NCBI GenBank assembly: GCA_021732785.1
Contig: JAKFUG010000037.1
Span: 1-64,000, forward strand
Origin: Planctomycetaceae bacterium
GTDB lineage: Bacteria; Planctomycetota; Planctomycetia; Planctomycetales; Planctomycetaceae
Direction: 5' to 3'
DNA length: 64,000 nt
In this document: piece after piece, positions 54,213 through 64,000 of the stretch
How positions within the stretch are numbered: the stretch's first letter is position 1
Layout of the letters: each line of letters opens with the position of its first letter
Notes under the pieces: generated by a model
Told to the model about the DNA's origin: nothing
Databases searched by the model: none
Seen by the model: the letters and a program-made list of their open reading frames with translations, nothing else
Program-made: the position numbers and the translations under genes

Positions 54213-57200
54213 ATGCTCAAGTCGTTGGAACTGTACGGCTTCAAGAGCTTTGCCGACCGCACGCACTTCGACTTTGCAGCGGGCATCACCGGCGTCGTCG
54301 GGCCCAACGGCAGCGGCAAAAGCAACGTTGTCGACGCGCTGAAGTGGATCCTCGGCGATCAATCGGCGAAAAGTCTCCGCGGTGCCGAGATGACCGACGT
54401 CATCTTCAACGGGTCCGCGTCGCGCAAGCCGACGAACTACACCGAAGCGTTTCTCACGATCGATAACAGCCGCGGCTTTCTCGCCATCGAAGCCGCCGAG
54501 ATCACGATCGGCCGCCGTTTGTACCGCAGCGGTGATGCCGAATATCTCATCAATCGCGCTCCCGCCCGGCTGAAAGATATTCGCGATTTGCTCCTCGGGA
54601 CCGGTGCCGGGAACGCGGCGTACTGCATCATCGAGCAAGGCCGCGTCGACCAGATTCTGCAAGCCAATCCGACGGCCCGGCGGATGGTCTTCGAGGAAGC
54701 CGCTGGGGTCAGCCGCTTCAAATCCCGCCGGGTGGAAGCCCAGCGGAAGCTCGACCGCGTCGCCCAGAATCTGCAACGGCTGTCGGACATCGTTGATGAA
54801 GTCGAAGCGCAGCTCAACGCCGTGCGCGGCCAAGCGGCCAAGGCGATCAAGTACCGCGAAGTCAGTGAAGAGTTGAAAGCGTGGTGGCTGGGTCTCGCCG
54901 CGGATGATTACCGCGCCGTCACCGTCGAGTTGGAGTCGATCAGCGCGCGATTGGCGGAATCGTCCGCACGATTGGAAGAACTCGCGAACGAGCAGCGGAC
55001 CAGCGATGGGGCCGAAGCGGAATTTGAGCGCGATCTCGCCGCCGTGGAAGACCGGTTGCGCGAAGCCGAACGGCGCGCCGCACAGAATCGCGAACAGATT
55101 GCCAGTCAGGAAGCGAGCCTCAAGTTTCAAACGGCCCGGCTGACCGAAATGGAGACCGAACTGTCGCGCATGCGCCCGCAGCAGATCGAGCTGTCGCGGC
55201 GCGTTGCCGATGCCGAAACGGAACTCACGACTCAACAAAAAATCTTGAGCGATATTGAAGCGGAGTCCGGTCGCCTGCACGACCGCTTGCGATCGCAGGA
55301 CAAACAATTGCAGGCGTCGTCGACGAAGTGGGAACAGGCGCGCACGGCGCTCGACCATGCCCGGCGGCAACAGCAGGAAGCCGCCAAACGGCTCGCCGCC
55401 GCCGAGCAAGCCACCGCCGCCACCGATGTCCAGCAGGCGGCGGTCGACGATTCGTTATCGCGTTTGCTCGGCCGCTGGGAAGACCTGCAGCGTGAGCAGG
55501 ATGAAGCCGAACAGCATCGAAATGGGCTTCGACAGGAATACGAACGCTGGCAACAAGAGTTCGACACCGCGCAAGCAGCGCAGCGCCTCGGGACAGCCCG
55601 CGTGCAGGAACTCGCCGCGCAGGTGCAGGGACGGCGCGATCAACTCGGTGAACTGCGCGAAGCCCGCAGTGCGGCGATTGCCCGCCGCGGAATTCTGGAA
55701 GATCTCGAACTCCGCCAGGAAGGTCTCGGCCTCGGCGTGAAGGAATTGCTGCATCGCGCGCGGCACTCCGACACCTCGCCGTGGAACACGATTGTCGGCA
55801 GCGTCTCCGAACTGCTCGACGTCGACCTCGAACACGCCGGGCTGTTGGAAGTTGCCCTCGGCACCCGCGCCCAACTGCTCGTGCTGCGCGAGTATCAACC
55901 GCTGCTCGATTATTTCGCCGGCGGTCATGCGACGCTTACCGGCCGCGTCGGTTTTGTCGCGGTGCCCGATCGCTCCGCCTCCCAACCGTGGCCCGACTTC
56001 CGCCCGCAGGGACGCCTCGTTCATTTGCACGTCGCGCAGCCGCCGCCGCTGGATTTGACGGGTCACCCCGGCGTCGTCGCGCGGGCCGATCAACTGGTCA
56101 CGTCCGAGCACGGCATCACCGGTCTGGCGGAAACGCTGCTGACCGACACGTGGGTCGTCGAAACGCTCGATGTCGCCGTGCAACTCGCGTCGACATTCGG
56201 TCGCGGGGCGCGGTTTGTCACTCGACAGGGTGAACTCCTCGACGAAACGGGATCGTTGCAACTCGGCACGGTCCGCAGCGAGACTTCGCTCCTGTCGCGC
56301 AAGAGTGAATTGCGACGCATTCGCAATGATCTCGCGCGACAGGAGCGAGAACTCAGCCTGCGCGATACCGAATTGCAACAGGCGCAAACTGCACTGGCTG
56401 TCGAAGACGCTGCCTTAGCCGCCGCGCAGGCCGAGGTCAACCGCCTCAATCAATTCGTCAGCGAAGCGCTCGCCGTGTGGCGGACCGCTGATCAATCGGC
56501 CGAGCATCTGCGCCGTGAAATGGAGATGATCGGCGGGCAGATGGAAGGGGCCCGCAATGAAGCGGCCCGGCTGGAACAAGTGCAGCGGGAAACGCAAACG
56601 CGCTGGACAACGGCCCGCGATGACACCGCCGCTCGCGACGCGGCACTGGTGGACGCCGAGCGAATCTTTGCGGAAGCTTTGCAGGCCAACCAGTCGCTCG
56701 AACAGCAGAAATCCGCCGAGCAGATTGATCTCGTCAAGCAAGCGGAACGGCTCACCTCCGCCCGGTCGGCGATTGAACGGCTCACCCTGGAGCGAACACA
56801 ACGGCAAGCGCAGGCCGAAGACATGGAACGCCGCGTGCATGCCGCTGAGCAGAAGCGCAGCCAACAGGCGTTGCAGTTGCTTCAAGCTCGCGCCAACCTC
56901 GCGGAAATCTATAGCGCGGGGGATGGTTTCCAGAACGAAGTCCTCCGTATTCAGGGCGAAAAGACCGAATTGCGGCAGCGCCGCTCCGCGTTTCTCGATC
57001 TCGAAATGCGGTTGCGGCGCGAACGCCGGGCCATTCAGGAACAACGGCACGCCGATGAAATCCGCGATCGCGAATTGCGTCACAATCTCGGCACGCTCGC
57101 CGAGCGGATTCACGAGGAATATCAAATCCCGCTGGAAGACGTCGCGGCCGGAGAAGCCTCCGCGTGGAAGCTCTTTCAGGACGAACGAAGCCGAGGGGGC

Positions 57201-57974
57201 AAGTCCGTCGACCGCGATGACGACGATGCCCCGCCACCGGCGTTGTCTCCCGATGAAGGGGCGAGCTTCCTGGAAACGCGGTCCGAGTTGGAAGCCCGCG
57301 TCGGTCGGTTGCGCCGCAAGTTAAAACTCCTCGGCCATATCAACACCGACAGCCTGAAAGACCTCGAAACGCTCGAACGCCGCTTCGAATTGCTGAGCGG
57401 CCAATTGCAGGATCTCGTCGAAGCGAAATCGACGCTCGAAGACATTATTCGCCGTATCAATCAGGAAAGCCGCCGGTTGTTTGCGGACACGTTTCAAACC
57501 GTCCGCACGCACTTTCAACATCTCTTCCGCAAAGTCTTCGGCGGGGGGGAAGGGGACATCGTTCTCGAAGACCCGAATGACATCCTCGAATGCGGGATCG
57601 AGATCACCGCCCGTCCGCCGGGGAAAGATTTGCGCAGCCTGTCGCTCCTCAGCGGCGGCGAAAAGACGATGACCGCGATCGCGCTCATCATGGCGATCTT
57701 CCAGGCGAAACCGAGTCCGTTCTGTATCCTCGACGAAGTGGACGCCGCGCTCGATGAGGCCAACGTGGACCGCTTCGCCGCGGTGCTGAAAGAGTTTCAG
57801 ACGACGACGCAGTTCATCATGATCACGCACCATAAGCGGAGCATGATCGTCGCGGACGTGCTCTACGGCGTGACGATGGAAGAATCCGGCGTGTCCAAGC
57901 GGATGTCTGTGCGCTTCGACGACATCGCCGAGAATGGCGAAGTCCGCAAGCCCCCCACCAGCGCCGCCGCGTAA
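54213..57974 (+). CDS. smc: Chromosome segregation protein SMC
   Basis: The 1253-residue ATPase is the core of bacterial condensin and partners with ScpA (41157). The N-terminal Walker [21 protein letters not shown] is followed by the first coiled coil, a hinge near 520-680 ([40 protein letters not shown]), a second coiled coil, and a C-terminal signature/Walker B ([60 protein letters not shown]). GAGG lies before ATG 54213. Length is within the usual 1150-1250. It lies 29 nt after the hairpin. Confidence 0.96.
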   Translation: MLKSLELYGFKSFADRTHFDFAAGITGVVGPNGSGKSNVVDALKWILGDQSAKSLRGAEMTDVIFNGSASRKPTNYTEAFLTIDNSRGFLAIEAAEITIGRRLYRSGDAEYLINRAPARLKDIRDLLLGTGAGNAAYCIIEQGRVDQILQANPTARRMVFEEAAGVSRFKSRRVEAQRKLDRVAQNLQRLSDIVDEVEAQLNAVRGQAAKAIKYREVSEELKAWWLGLAADDYRAVTVELESISARLAESSARLEELANEQRTSDGAEAEFERDLAAVEDRLREAERRAAQNREQIASQEASLKFQTARLTEMETELSRMRPQQIELSRRVADAETELTTQQKILSDIEAESGRLHDRLRSQDKQLQASSTKWEQARTALDHARRQQQEAAKRLAAAEQATAATDVQQAAVDDSLSRLLGRWEDLQREQDEAEQHRNGLRQEYERWQQEFDTAQAAQRLGTARVQELAAQVQGRRDQLGELREARSAAIARRGILEDLELRQEGLGLGVKELLHRARHSDTSPWNTIVGSVSELLDVDLEHAGLLEVALGTRAQLLVLREYQPLLDYFAGGHATLTGRVGFVAVPDRSASQPWPDFRPQGRLVHLHVAQPPPLDLTGHPGVVARADQLVTSEHGITGLAETLLTDTWVVETLDVAVQLASTFGRGARFVTRQGELLDETGSLQLGTVRSETSLLSRKSELRRIRNDLARQERELSLRDTELQQAQTALAVEDAALAAAQAEVNRLNQFVSEALAVWRTADQSAEHLRREMEMIGGQMEGARNEAARLEQVQRETQTRWTTARDDTAARDAALVDAERIFAEALQANQSLEQQKSAEQIDLVKQAERLTSARSAIERLTLERTQRQAQAEDMERRVHAAEQKRSQQALQLLQARANLAEIYSAGDGFQNEVLRIQGEKTELRQRRSAFLDLEMRLRRERRAIQEQRHADEIRDRELRHNLGTLAERIHEEYQIPLEDVAAGEASAWKLFQDERSRGGKSVDRDDDDAPPPALSPDEGASFLETRSELEARVGRLRRKLKLLGHINTDSLKDLETLERRFELLSGQLQDLVEAKSTLEDIIRRINQESRRLFADTFQTVRTHFQHLFRKVFGGGEGDIVLEDPNDILECGIEITARPPGKDLRSLSLLSGGEKTMTAIALIMAIFQAKPSPFCILDEVDAALDEANVDRFAAVLKEFQTTTQFIMITHHKRSMIVADVLYGVTMEESGVSKRMSVRFDDIAENGEVRKPPTSAAA

Positions 57975-58012
57975 AGGCGTTCATCCCGTCACATCGTCCA
58001 CTCTCATCGCTG

Positions 58013-58035
58013 TGCGGTTTCGCGCCCCGTGCAGA
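58013..58035 (+). repeat. Solo, degraded family H arm
   Basis: TGCGGTTTCGCGCCCCGTGC plus AGA matches the left arm of the 25468 element, without an inverted partner. It lies between the convergent stops of smc and the sigma factor. Confidence 0.6.
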
Positions 58036-58054
58036 TCGACCGCGTGATCGCCAT

Positions 58055-58666
58055 TCACGCCGGTTGGAAATGATGTTCCAGCAGTGTCCGCAGGGCCTGA
58101 CGGGCGCGGTGCAGCCGGGTTTTGATGAGGTCCACGCTCACGGCCAGTAATGCCGCGGTCTCCGCCGTGCTGAGGTCTTCCAGATCGCGCAGCACCAGCA
58201 CCGTGCGATACGATTCCGGCAAACGGTCGATGCACTGTCGAACGAATTGACGCGTTTCCGCCTGCTGCATGACTTCTTCAGCGCTCGCACTCCAGTCGGT
58301 CGCAACGTCGGCACGATGACCATCGCTTTTGAAGCACGGTAGCAAATCTTCGATGGACGATTCCGGTTTGCGCTGACGCGAACGGAGTTTCATCAACGCC
58401 GCGTTGATCACAATCCGATGCAGCCAGGTCGACAGCAGCGACTGCCCCGAAAACTGCGGCAGGGCTTTGAACGCGGAGAGAAACGCTTCCTGCACAATGT
58501 CCTGCGCGTCGGTTTCGTTCCGCATCATCCGCAGCGCGACCGACATCATGCGGCCGCCGTGTGTCCGCACGAGGACTTCAAAGGCCGCCGCATCCCCCTG
58601 GCGGAGACGGGCGAGCAACCCGGAGTCTTCGGAAGTGGCAGTGTCGTCCATCGCAACCGCGGACAT
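58055..58666 (-). CDS. RNA polymerase sigma factor, ECF subfamily
   Basis: The 203-residue product has sigma region 2 (DAAAFEVLVRTHGGRMMSVA, NETDAQDIVQEAFLSAFKAL, FSGQSLLSTWLHRIVINAAL) and region 4 (CIDRLPESYRTVLVLRDLED, LSTAETAALLAVSVDLIKTR, LHRARQALRTLLEHHF). It lies downstream of, and 47 nt from, a gene for a small zinc-binding anti-sigma-like protein (58714-59001) on the same strand, the usual operon of an ECF sigma and its regulator, although the order is reversed. The trigger signal is unknown. Confidence 0.92.
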   Translation of the reverse strand: MSAVAMDDTATSEDSGLLARLRQGDAAAFEVLVRTHGGRMMSVALRMMRNETDAQDIVQEAFLSAFKALPQFSGQSLLSTWLHRIVINAALMKLRSRQRKPESSIEDLLPCFKSDGHRADVATDWSASAEEVMQQAETRQFVRQCIDRLPESYRTVLVLRDLEDLSTAETAALLAVSVDLIKTRLHRARQALRTLLEHHFQPA

Positions 58667-58713
58667 AGGACCGATTCCATCGTTTTAAGACAGGCGGAGA
58701 GAAGTCGGCGGCG

Positions 58714-59001
58714 TTACTCGGCGGCCGTTGACGAGGTCGGCGTCTCGGGCACCGCTGCCAGAATCCGGCGGATCATCTCTTCCGATAACGTTTCACTCTG
58801 CTCGACTCCGGATTCTTCCTTGAGCGAGCGCACCAGATCAGTGGTGGTGCGATACGTCTGGCGGTAATCGCGACAGTGGCGGCAGAGGTGCAAGTGCAAA
58901 CGCAAGGCGAGATTTCGCCCCGCCGGTAATGTGCCGTCGAGATCATCGCCCAGCACATCGAGAGCATTCCGGCAGGAAAAGAGAATTTGGAACGCACTCA
59001 T
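58714..59001 (-). CDS. Zinc-finger anti-sigma-like protein
   Basis: The 95-residue product from ATG 59001 has the zf-HC2/ZAS motif H-x3-C-x2-C (LRLHLHLCRHCRDYRQTYRT), which binds zinc in redox- or metal-responsive anti-sigma factors. No membrane helix is present, so it would be a cytoplasmic ZAS-type regulator. It is followed on the same strand by an ECF sigma factor (58666) after 47 nt, the likely partner. The C-terminus ESGVEQSETLSEEMIRRILA is a helix. Annotation as an anti-sigma is inferred. Confidence 0.72.
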   Translation of the reverse strand: MSAFQILFSCRNALDVLGDDLDGTLPAGRNLALRLHLHLCRHCRDYRQTYRTTTDLVRSLKEESGVEQSETLSEEMIRRILAAVPETPTSSTAAE

Positions 59002-59231
59002 GGGGCCACCTGCTGTTTTCGTCGTCGAAGCGGTCACTACCAACTTTCCGCAAGACTGGGATGCCGGAAGTTGGTTGAGGTTACAGAATTCCTCAAGGAA
59101 ACTCTCCGCGTGAATTTTTGGATTTTTGTTGCCATCCGTAGGCAACGGTGTGAGAATTTTGTTGACCCCGGATGAGGCGGGCTCGTTGTCGTCCGGCGGC
59201 AGTCAGCCACTTCTCTCAGTGAGAATCTGTC

Positions 59232-59567
59232 ATGCGCCGTTTCTTCGCTTTCGCGATCCTCTCGACACTGGGTCTCGCCGGATGCAGCTTTGCCGAAGCC
59301 GACTGTGAATGCTTCAATCCCCCCACGGCGGAACAACCGGACTCCATTTTTGCGTCGGCATCGGTTTTTGGCACCAATGGGCAGGCCCAGGACGATGCCT
59401 GCGAGAATGCGGAGGAAAAAGCGCAGAACATCTGCCGCGTACGAGGTGGCTCTCCCGGTGATTGCACCTGCGAACAGATTAACCCGTTCCGCAAATCGGC
59501 CCCCGCGACGGCGGTGTCACTGAAGCCCATACCGGATCACACGGTTCCCCAGGCCCGCGCCCTCTGA
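59232..59567 (+). CDS. Small lipoprotein
   Basis: The 111-residue product has a lipoprotein signal peptide ending in a lipobox (MRRFFAFAILSTLGLAGC, Cys at residue 18) and six further Cys in the mature part (DCECFN, DDACEN, NICRVR, GDCTCE), which may form disulfides. No domain is recognised. It is divergent from the anti-sigma gene; the 230 nt between them include the shared promoters. It lies 113 nt before the FG-GAP gene on the same strand. Confidence 0.7.
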   Translation: MRRFFAFAILSTLGLAGCSFAEADCECFNPPTAEQPDSIFASASVFGTNGQAQDDACENAEEKAQNICRVRGGSPGDCTCEQINPFRKSAPATAVSLKPIPDHTVPQARAL

Positions 59568-59679
59568 GCGAAGGATTGTGCCTCGGCCGAACGTCGGCAA
59601 GAATGACTCCCACGGTGAGCATCACCGCCCCTTCGGTTGTTCCAGACCGAGGGGGCTTGCATCTCCGAGGGGACTTTCC

Positions 59680-61602
59680 ATGCGGCTCGGTCTGTGGCTT
59701 TTGATCGGCATCTCTTCACCATTGATCGCGGCGGAACCCACACTCGCGCCGTTGCTTTATCGTCATCCCGGTTTGAAAGTCGATTTGAGCGTCGGATTAT
59801 GGGCTTTTCCGGTCGCCTATGATCAAGACGGAGATAGTGATCTCGATCTCATCGTCGGCTGCCCGGACAAACCGCAGAACGGTGTCTGGATCTTCGAGAA
59901 TCCCGGCCCGCAAGGGGAAAAGCATCCGGTCTTCAAACCGCCGCGGAAATGGGGCGGCCCGGCCCCGGCGTATCTCACGTTGTCCTGGGTGAACGGTCAG
60001 CCACGAATGCTCGGCAGTCAGCGCGAATACCCAAACTTCGCGACCGGCGATTGGAAGACCACGCGCGAGTTGCATTCGCGCGACCGGGTCGCGCCGATCA
60101 AGTATTTGCGGTCCAACACGTGGCACATTGTCGATTACAACGGCGACGGCCAGCACGACCTTATCGTCGGTCACGATAGCTGGGACCACTTCGGTTCCTT
60201 TGACACCAACGACTGGTGGAAGAAGTACGACTCCGAAGGACATTGGCACGGCGGCGAACTGCGCGGGCAAGTCTACTGGTTGAAGAACGACGGCACCGAG
60301 GATGCCCCGAAGTATGCCAACGCGGTTCCCATCACCGCGGGAAGTGTGGCCATCGAAACCTACGGAGCGCCAACACCGCAGTTTGCGGACTTCGACAGCG
60401 ACGGCGATCTCGATCTCGTCTGCGGCGAGTTCCTGGACTGCTTCACTTACTTCCAGAACATCGGTTTCCGTACCGAACCGAAGTATGCGGATGGCGTGCG
60501 ATTGCCGCACCGCATGGACTTGCAGATGATCGTGCCGCATGCCGTCGATTGGGACAGCGATGGCGATGTCGACCTGCTCGTCGGTGATGAAGACGGCCGT
60601 GTCGCACTGATGGAACACACGGGCAAAATTGACGACGGCGTGCCGGTGTTTCTACCGCCGTTCTATCTACAGCAGGAAGCCGATCAGATTGATGCGGGAG
60701 CGCTGGCGACACCCATTGGTTGCGATTGGGACGGTGACGGCGATGAGGACATCATCTGCGGCAACACCGCGGGGTATTTCCTGTTCTACGAGAATCTCAG
60801 CGGGCCGAACGTCGCCGAGCCAAAGTGGGCCGCCGCGGTGAAACTCGAAGTCGACGGCCAACCGTTCCGCATCACGGCCGGACCCAACGGGTCGATTCAA
60901 GGCCCGGCGGAAGCGAAGTGGGGGTACACCACGTTGAGCGTGGCGGATTGGGATGTCGACGGCGATCTCGACATCGTCTTCAACAGTATCTGGGGCCGTG
61001 TCGAATGGTTGCAGAACATCGGCACGAAAACGAAACCGAAACTGAGCGGGCCGACGAATGTGATCGTCGAATGGAATGGCCTGCCGCCCAAACCCGCGTG
61101 GACATGGTGGACGCCGCATCCGGAAGAACTCGCGACGCAATGGCGGACGACACCGGTCGTCGTCGACTGGAACAACGACACGCGGCCCGACCTGATCATG
61201 CAGGATCACGAAGGGTTTCTCACCTATTGGGAACGCCGCAAAGACGGAAGGCTGTCACCGCCGCAGCGCGTGTTGATGAATGAGGCAAGTGAACCGCTAC
61301 GCTTCAATGCCGGTGTGGGCGGCCGCAGCGGTCGCCGCAAATTGTGCGTCTTCGATTGGGACGGCGACGGCAAGCTCGACATCCTCGCGAACAGCCAGAA
61401 CTCCGCGTTCCATCGGCAAGTCGAACATCGCGATGGAAAATGGAGATTCGCCGCTCCGGTCAACGTCAGCGACCGCAACATCGAAGGCCACGACACCAGC
61501 CCCACCACCGTCGACTGGGACGGCGACGGCATCCGCGATCTGCTCATCGGTGCCGAAGACGGCCGATTGTATTTCCTGCGAAATCCGCGCACGGGGAAGT
61601 AA
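59680..61602 (+). CDS. Secreted FG-GAP/VCBS-repeat protein
   Basis: The 640-residue product from ATG 59680 (GAGGGG upstream) has a signal peptide (MRLGLWLLIGISSPLIAAEP). At least seven Ca-binding D-x-D-x-D-G-D-x-D-L repeats follow: DQDGDSDLDLIVG, DYNGDGQHDLIVG, DFDSDGDLDLVCG, DWDSDGDVDLLVG, DWDGDGDEDIICG, DWDVDGDLDIVF and DWDGDGKLDILAN. These form a beta-propeller as in integrin alpha subunits and many planctomycete surface proteins. A binding or adhesion role is likely; no catalytic domain is attached. Confidence 0.88.
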   Translation: MRLGLWLLIGISSPLIAAEPTLAPLLYRHPGLKVDLSVGLWAFPVAYDQDGDSDLDLIVGCPDKPQNGVWIFENPGPQGEKHPVFKPPRKWGGPAPAYLTLSWVNGQPRMLGSQREYPNFATGDWKTTRELHSRDRVAPIKYLRSNTWHIVDYNGDGQHDLIVGHDSWDHFGSFDTNDWWKKYDSEGHWHGGELRGQVYWLKNDGTEDAPKYANAVPITAGSVAIETYGAPTPQFADFDSDGDLDLVCGEFLDCFTYFQNIGFRTEPKYADGVRLPHRMDLQMIVPHAVDWDSDGDVDLLVGDEDGRVALMEHTGKIDDGVPVFLPPFYLQQEADQIDAGALATPIGCDWDGDGDEDIICGNTAGYFLFYENLSGPNVAEPKWAAAVKLEVDGQPFRITAGPNGSIQGPAEAKWGYTTLSVADWDVDGDLDIVFNSIWGRVEWLQNIGTKTKPKLSGPTNVIVEWNGLPPKPAWTWWTPHPEELATQWRTTPVVVDWNNDTRPDLIMQDHEGFLTYWERRKDGRLSPPQRVLMNEASEPLRFNAGVGGRSGRRKLCVFDWDGDGKLDILANSQNSAFHRQVEHRDGKWRFAAPVNVSDRNIEGHDTSPTTVDWDGDGIRDLLIGAEDGRLYFLRNPRTGK

Positions 61603-61628
61603 GTTCGCAGAGATAGGAACGGATTCCT

Positions 61629-61696
61629 GTGTGCCACTGGCTCTGCCAGTGCTGCCTTTTTCCATTCCGAAGACACTGGCAGAGCCAGTGGCACAC
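61629..61696. repeat. Family A inverted repeat, copy 7
   Basis: Inverted CCACTGGCTCTGCCAGTG arms around ~22 nt, between the convergent stops of the FG-GAP gene (61602) and the DUF420 gene (61717). Confidence 0.9.
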
Positions 61697-61716
61697 CAGC
61701 CGGTTGAAAGGGCATG

Positions 61717-62169
61717 CTAGGGCCCGGCGACCGGCCAGTGGTAGAGCATGGCATAAATCACGACACCAGTGATCGACACGTACACCCAGATCGGGAACGT
61801 GATCACCGCGATGCGTTTATGTCCCACCCAGTTTTGCTTCCACGCCCGGTAAATCGTCATCAACGCCAGCACCGGCACCGCGGCGGCGAGAATGACGTGC
61901 GTGATCAGAATCGTGAAGTAGACCGGGCGAATGAAACCGACACCCGGAAACTTCTTTCCCGCTTCTCCGGTCAGACTGTGCAAGGCCCAGTGATAGGTGA
62001 GGTAGCAACCGAGAAAGAGGATCGATGTCGCAAACGCGGATAACATCAGCGTCTGATGCACGCCGATTTGGCGACGCTTGATCGCCACATAACCGCTCAG
62101 CAACAACAGCGTCGCCAGCCCGTTCAGCGACGCATTCACTGCCGGTAACCATTGCACCAACTCCGTCAT
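61717..62169 (-). CDS. DUF420 family membrane protein
   Basis: The 150-residue product has four predicted membrane helices with DUF420 family features: VNASLNGLATLLLLSGYVAI, RRQIGVHQTLMLSAFATSIL, YFTILITHVILAAAVPVLAL and AVITFPIWVYVSITGVVIYA, with the conserved His of VHQTLM and TYHWAL. DUF420 members are often found near cytochrome oxidase or haem-copper assembly genes; none is nearby here. It is convergent with the FG-GAP gene. Confidence 0.82.
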   Translation of the reverse strand: MTELVQWLPAVNASLNGLATLLLLSGYVAIKRRQIGVHQTLMLSAFATSILFLGCYLTYHWALHSLTGEAGKKFPGVGFIRPVYFTILITHVILAAAVPVLALMTIYRAWKQNWVGHKRIAVITFPIWVYVSITGVVIYAMLYHWPVAGP

Positions 62170-62235
62170 TCCATTTTCTTTCCTGGGCCGATCGCAGGCC
62201 CCGTAGTATCGACAACCCAGACGAATCGATCATGA

Positions 62236-63477
62236 TTACGACGACTTCGCCCGCTTCTTTTTCTTCCTGGGCTTCGAATCGTTGGACATCTCGTCCGAAG
62301 TTTCCGGCTCCGATTCCATCGCTTTGGATTCTTCGTCCATCACTGGTTCGGCCGGTTTTGCAGGCTTCGATTCGACCGGCGAAGATTCGCTGGGTACCGA
62401 CCGATCCGGCTTCACGACGACGCGGAATTCCCCGGTGAACAACCCGCGACTGCCGTCGGGATGAAGCTTTCCCTGCAAGGTAAACGATTTCAGTTTCGCC
62501 GGCAGCAGGAAATACAGACTGCCGTCCGCTTGTTCATACACGCAGGGATAGACCGTGCGACCGACAACCGCGGCGGTGTGAGCGCCCAGCCCGTGGACCA
62601 GCGCGTTGAGGGCCAGCGTGTCGCGGTACGGGGTGATCTCGGAAGCGTCGGCTTCTTTCTTGCGGACCTTTTGATAGTCACGGATGAATGCCGGCGCGGC
62701 TTGATCCAATTGTTTCACACGGGGGGCGTTGAGCGCCTTCTCATGCTCGGCGGCGAACTTGGCCAGACCGGGGTGACTCTTCGCATCGACCCGATACCAC
62801 CGCGTGTGCGTTCCCGGTTCGATCGTGATGACCAAACCCTCTTTGCTGCCGCCGATGCGGATATCCATCAGTTCGCTGACCAGCGGGACCGGTTGCGCTT
62901 CGAGGTCCGACAGCAACGGATCGAGCGCCGAGGAAATGAGTCCCAATGCGGCTCGCGGAACGGTGGCCGGGGGGAGGTGCGGGTCTTCGAGGGTCGTACC
63001 GATCAATTCGCCGTCGAGTCGTCCGCCGAGGACTTGTTGCCAGACGACATACCCCGCACCGATCGATAACCCGAATCCCAGCAGGCTCGCCACCAGCCAC
63101 ATCACCTGCGGGCGTTTGCGGCCCGTCTTTCGTTTCTTCACCACCCGCCGACCGAGCGGCGCAATCACCGGTACCAGGTTTGTCGGCAACGCCGTGGGGG
63201 CCGCTTCAAACGGAGCCGTCGGCGGATCATCAACCGATGCAAATTGCACATCGGGCACGTCGGCATCGTTCTCTTCCAGCAACACCGGTTCGTCATCGGG
63301 AACGGACGGAGCCGGAATGCCCGCGAAGTCGCCGGACAAGGTGGGGGGCAACGCCGCGGACGGCTGGGGCACGATCATTTTCGTATTGCACTTCGGGCAC
63401 TTCCCGACGCGGCCGGGTGCCGAATCCGCGACACGAATGGTCGCGGTGCAATACGGACAGCGAAACTCAATGGCCAT
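62236..63477 (-). CDS. Zinc-ribbon, single-TM protein of unknown function
   Basis: The 413-residue product starts with a double-CxxC zinc ribbon (FRCPYCTATIRV...GKCPKCNTKMIV, about 6-37), an acidic linker (DDEPVLLEENDADVPDVQFA), one TM helix (VMWLVASLLGFGLSIGAGYV, about 125-145), a ~230-residue outer domain with no recognised motif, and a Lys-rich C-terminal tail (KPRKKKKRAKSS). It resembles the 1696 and 3540 proteins in its ribbon-helix layout but has no STN domain. Function unknown; the ribbon may sense a cytoplasmic partner. The Lys-rich tail may contact nucleic acid or membrane. Confidence 0.75.
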   Translation of the reverse strand: MAIEFRCPYCTATIRVADSAPGRVGKCPKCNTKMIVPQPSAALPPTLSGDFAGIPAPSVPDDEPVLLEENDADVPDVQFASVDDPPTAPFEAAPTALPTNLVPVIAPLGRRVVKKRKTGRKRPQVMWLVASLLGFGLSIGAGYVVWQQVLGGRLDGELIGTTLEDPHLPPATVPRAALGLISSALDPLLSDLEAQPVPLVSELMDIRIGGSKEGLVITIEPGTHTRWYRVDAKSHPGLAKFAAEHEKALNAPRVKQLDQAAPAFIRDYQKVRKKEADASEITPYRDTLALNALVHGLGAHTAAVVGRTVYPCVYEQADGSLYFLLPAKLKSFTLQGKLHPDGSRGLFTGEFRVVVKPDRSVPSESSPVESKPAKPAEPVMDEESKAMESEPETSDEMSNDSKPRKKKKRAKSS

Positions 63478-63676
63478 GGGGACGGTCGTTTGTCAGGCGG
63501 GAAAAAATACGGGGCGGGACGAATCCGGATGTGCTTTTATCATCGCGATCACAACCACGACGGACAAGGCAGCGCTCATTCCGAGACGCGGTCATTTCAT
63601 TTTTGAAGATTGTCATCGGGACCGCGAAGCCGGGCCGATCGCTTGCGACAGCATCCGAAGCCACAGCTTTTCCGCC

Positions 63677-63753
63677 GTGTGCCACTGGCTCTGCCAGTGT
63701 CTTCTCTTCGCAAATGATTGTGACAATTCACACTGGCAGAGCCAGTGGCATAC
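63677..63753. repeat. Family A inverted repeat, copy 8
   Basis: Inverted CCACTGGCTCTGCCAGTG arms with a spacer (TTCTCTTCGCAAATGATTGT) nearly identical to the copy at 40546. It lies 3' of the partial gene at 63828. Confidence 0.9.
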
Positions 63754-63827
63754 AGGAAGGAACTCTTGCAATTGAACTGACGCACCCCAATGCAATACGT
63801 TGTCGCGCTTCGGGCTGGTGACGTGGG

Positions 63828-64000
63828 TTAATCGATGACCCCCATGCGGCGGCCGAGTTCCTGCAGGATGTCGCGGTCGCTGTCGGGACGGCGGAAGCCT
63901 TGGGGATGCGGGGCGTCGCACGTCATCCATTCACGTAGTTTCAGGAACTGAGCCGCCGAGTGTTTGTACGCCGCGGACGGACTGCGGAAGGTGAGATAAC
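63828..64000 (-). CDS. 3' end of an unidentified gene, cut by the window edge
   Basis: Only the last 57 codons are visible, ending at TAA 63828-63830. The visible residues (YLTFRSPSAAYKHSAAQFLK, LREWMTCDAPHPQGFRRPDS, DRDILQELGRRMGVID) have protein-like composition and end in a helix, but the family is not recognised from this fragment. A family A palindrome lies 75 nt 3' of it, consistent with the pattern at other gene ends. Confidence 0.5.
   Translation of the reverse strand, partial: YLTFRSPSAAYKHSAAQFLKLREWMTCDAPHPQGFRRPDSDRDILQELGRRMGVID

Overview
The window looks like chromosomal DNA of a planctomycete. Evidence: several DUF1559 genes (prepilin-like proteins with C-terminal H-x-GG / LADGSVRF motifs), a DUF1080 protein fused to an esterase, a large FG-GAP/VCBS protein, several planctomycete-style proteins made of a zinc ribbon plus one membrane helix, ECF-type sigma factors, GC-rich coding DNA and long gene-free spacers full of palindromes. 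No phage, plasmid, integrase, CRISPR array, rRNA or tRNA was recognised.

Layout. 0-7 kb: a 5'-broken DUF1559 gene, a truncated trypsin-like protease remnant, two coupled zinc-ribbon/membrane/STN-like proteins, a BFD-like [2Fe-2S] protein, a DUF2306 membrane protein and a DUF1559 prepilin. 7-13.5 kb: a ~280 bp structured repeat, a HEAT/TPR protein, PduO-type cobalamin adenosyltransferase, an RraA-like protein, SufE and a DUF309 protein. 13.7-25.3 kb is mostly minus-strand: ribokinase, nucleoside hydrolase, a second copy of the structured repeat, a membrane DUF1559 variant, a glycosyltransferase, DNA polymerase III delta, a HAD phosphatase, a secreted protein, a cysteine desulfurase (plus strand), a YhcH protein, a secretin-N-like protein and dnaA. 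A cluster of DnaA boxes lies just beyond the 3' end of dnaA and is a strong oriC candidate. 25.5-35 kb: DUF1080-esterase, fasciclin protein, a repeat-rich acidic HTH/membrane protein, a small LTXXQ-like protein, an MFS/dehydrogenase/aldo-keto reductase operon, and an esterase divergent from yqgE/algH. 35-45.5 kb: HD-GYP-like protein, nuclease-like protein, sigma factor, MoxR ATPase, scpA, an Ig-like secreted protein, three tandem tatA-like genes and a pair of small overlapping genes. 45.5-64 kb: membrane protein, secreted protein, CT398-like zinc-ribbon protein, FtsX/MacB-like permease, metK, a FlgI-domain/HEAT protein, smc, ECF sigma plus zinc-binding anti-sigma-like protein, lipoprotein, FG-GAP protein, DUF420 protein, another zinc-ribbon membrane protein, and the 3' end of one more gene.

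The most unusual feature is a system-wide pattern. More than twenty intergenic inverted repeats belonging to about a dozen unrelated sequence families share one architecture: two inverted copies of a 20-30 nt arm around a short spacer. In several families each arm is itself a small hairpin (REPIN-like). Nearly all lie directly 3' of a gene, often between convergent genes, and some supply the stop codon or last residues of the neighbouring genes. No RAYT-type transposase is present here. Functionally the window combines replication initiation (dnaA, oriC, holA), chromosome condensation (smc, scpA), Fe-S assembly (cysteine desulfurase, SufE), SAM synthesis (metK) and many secreted or membrane proteins of unknown role.
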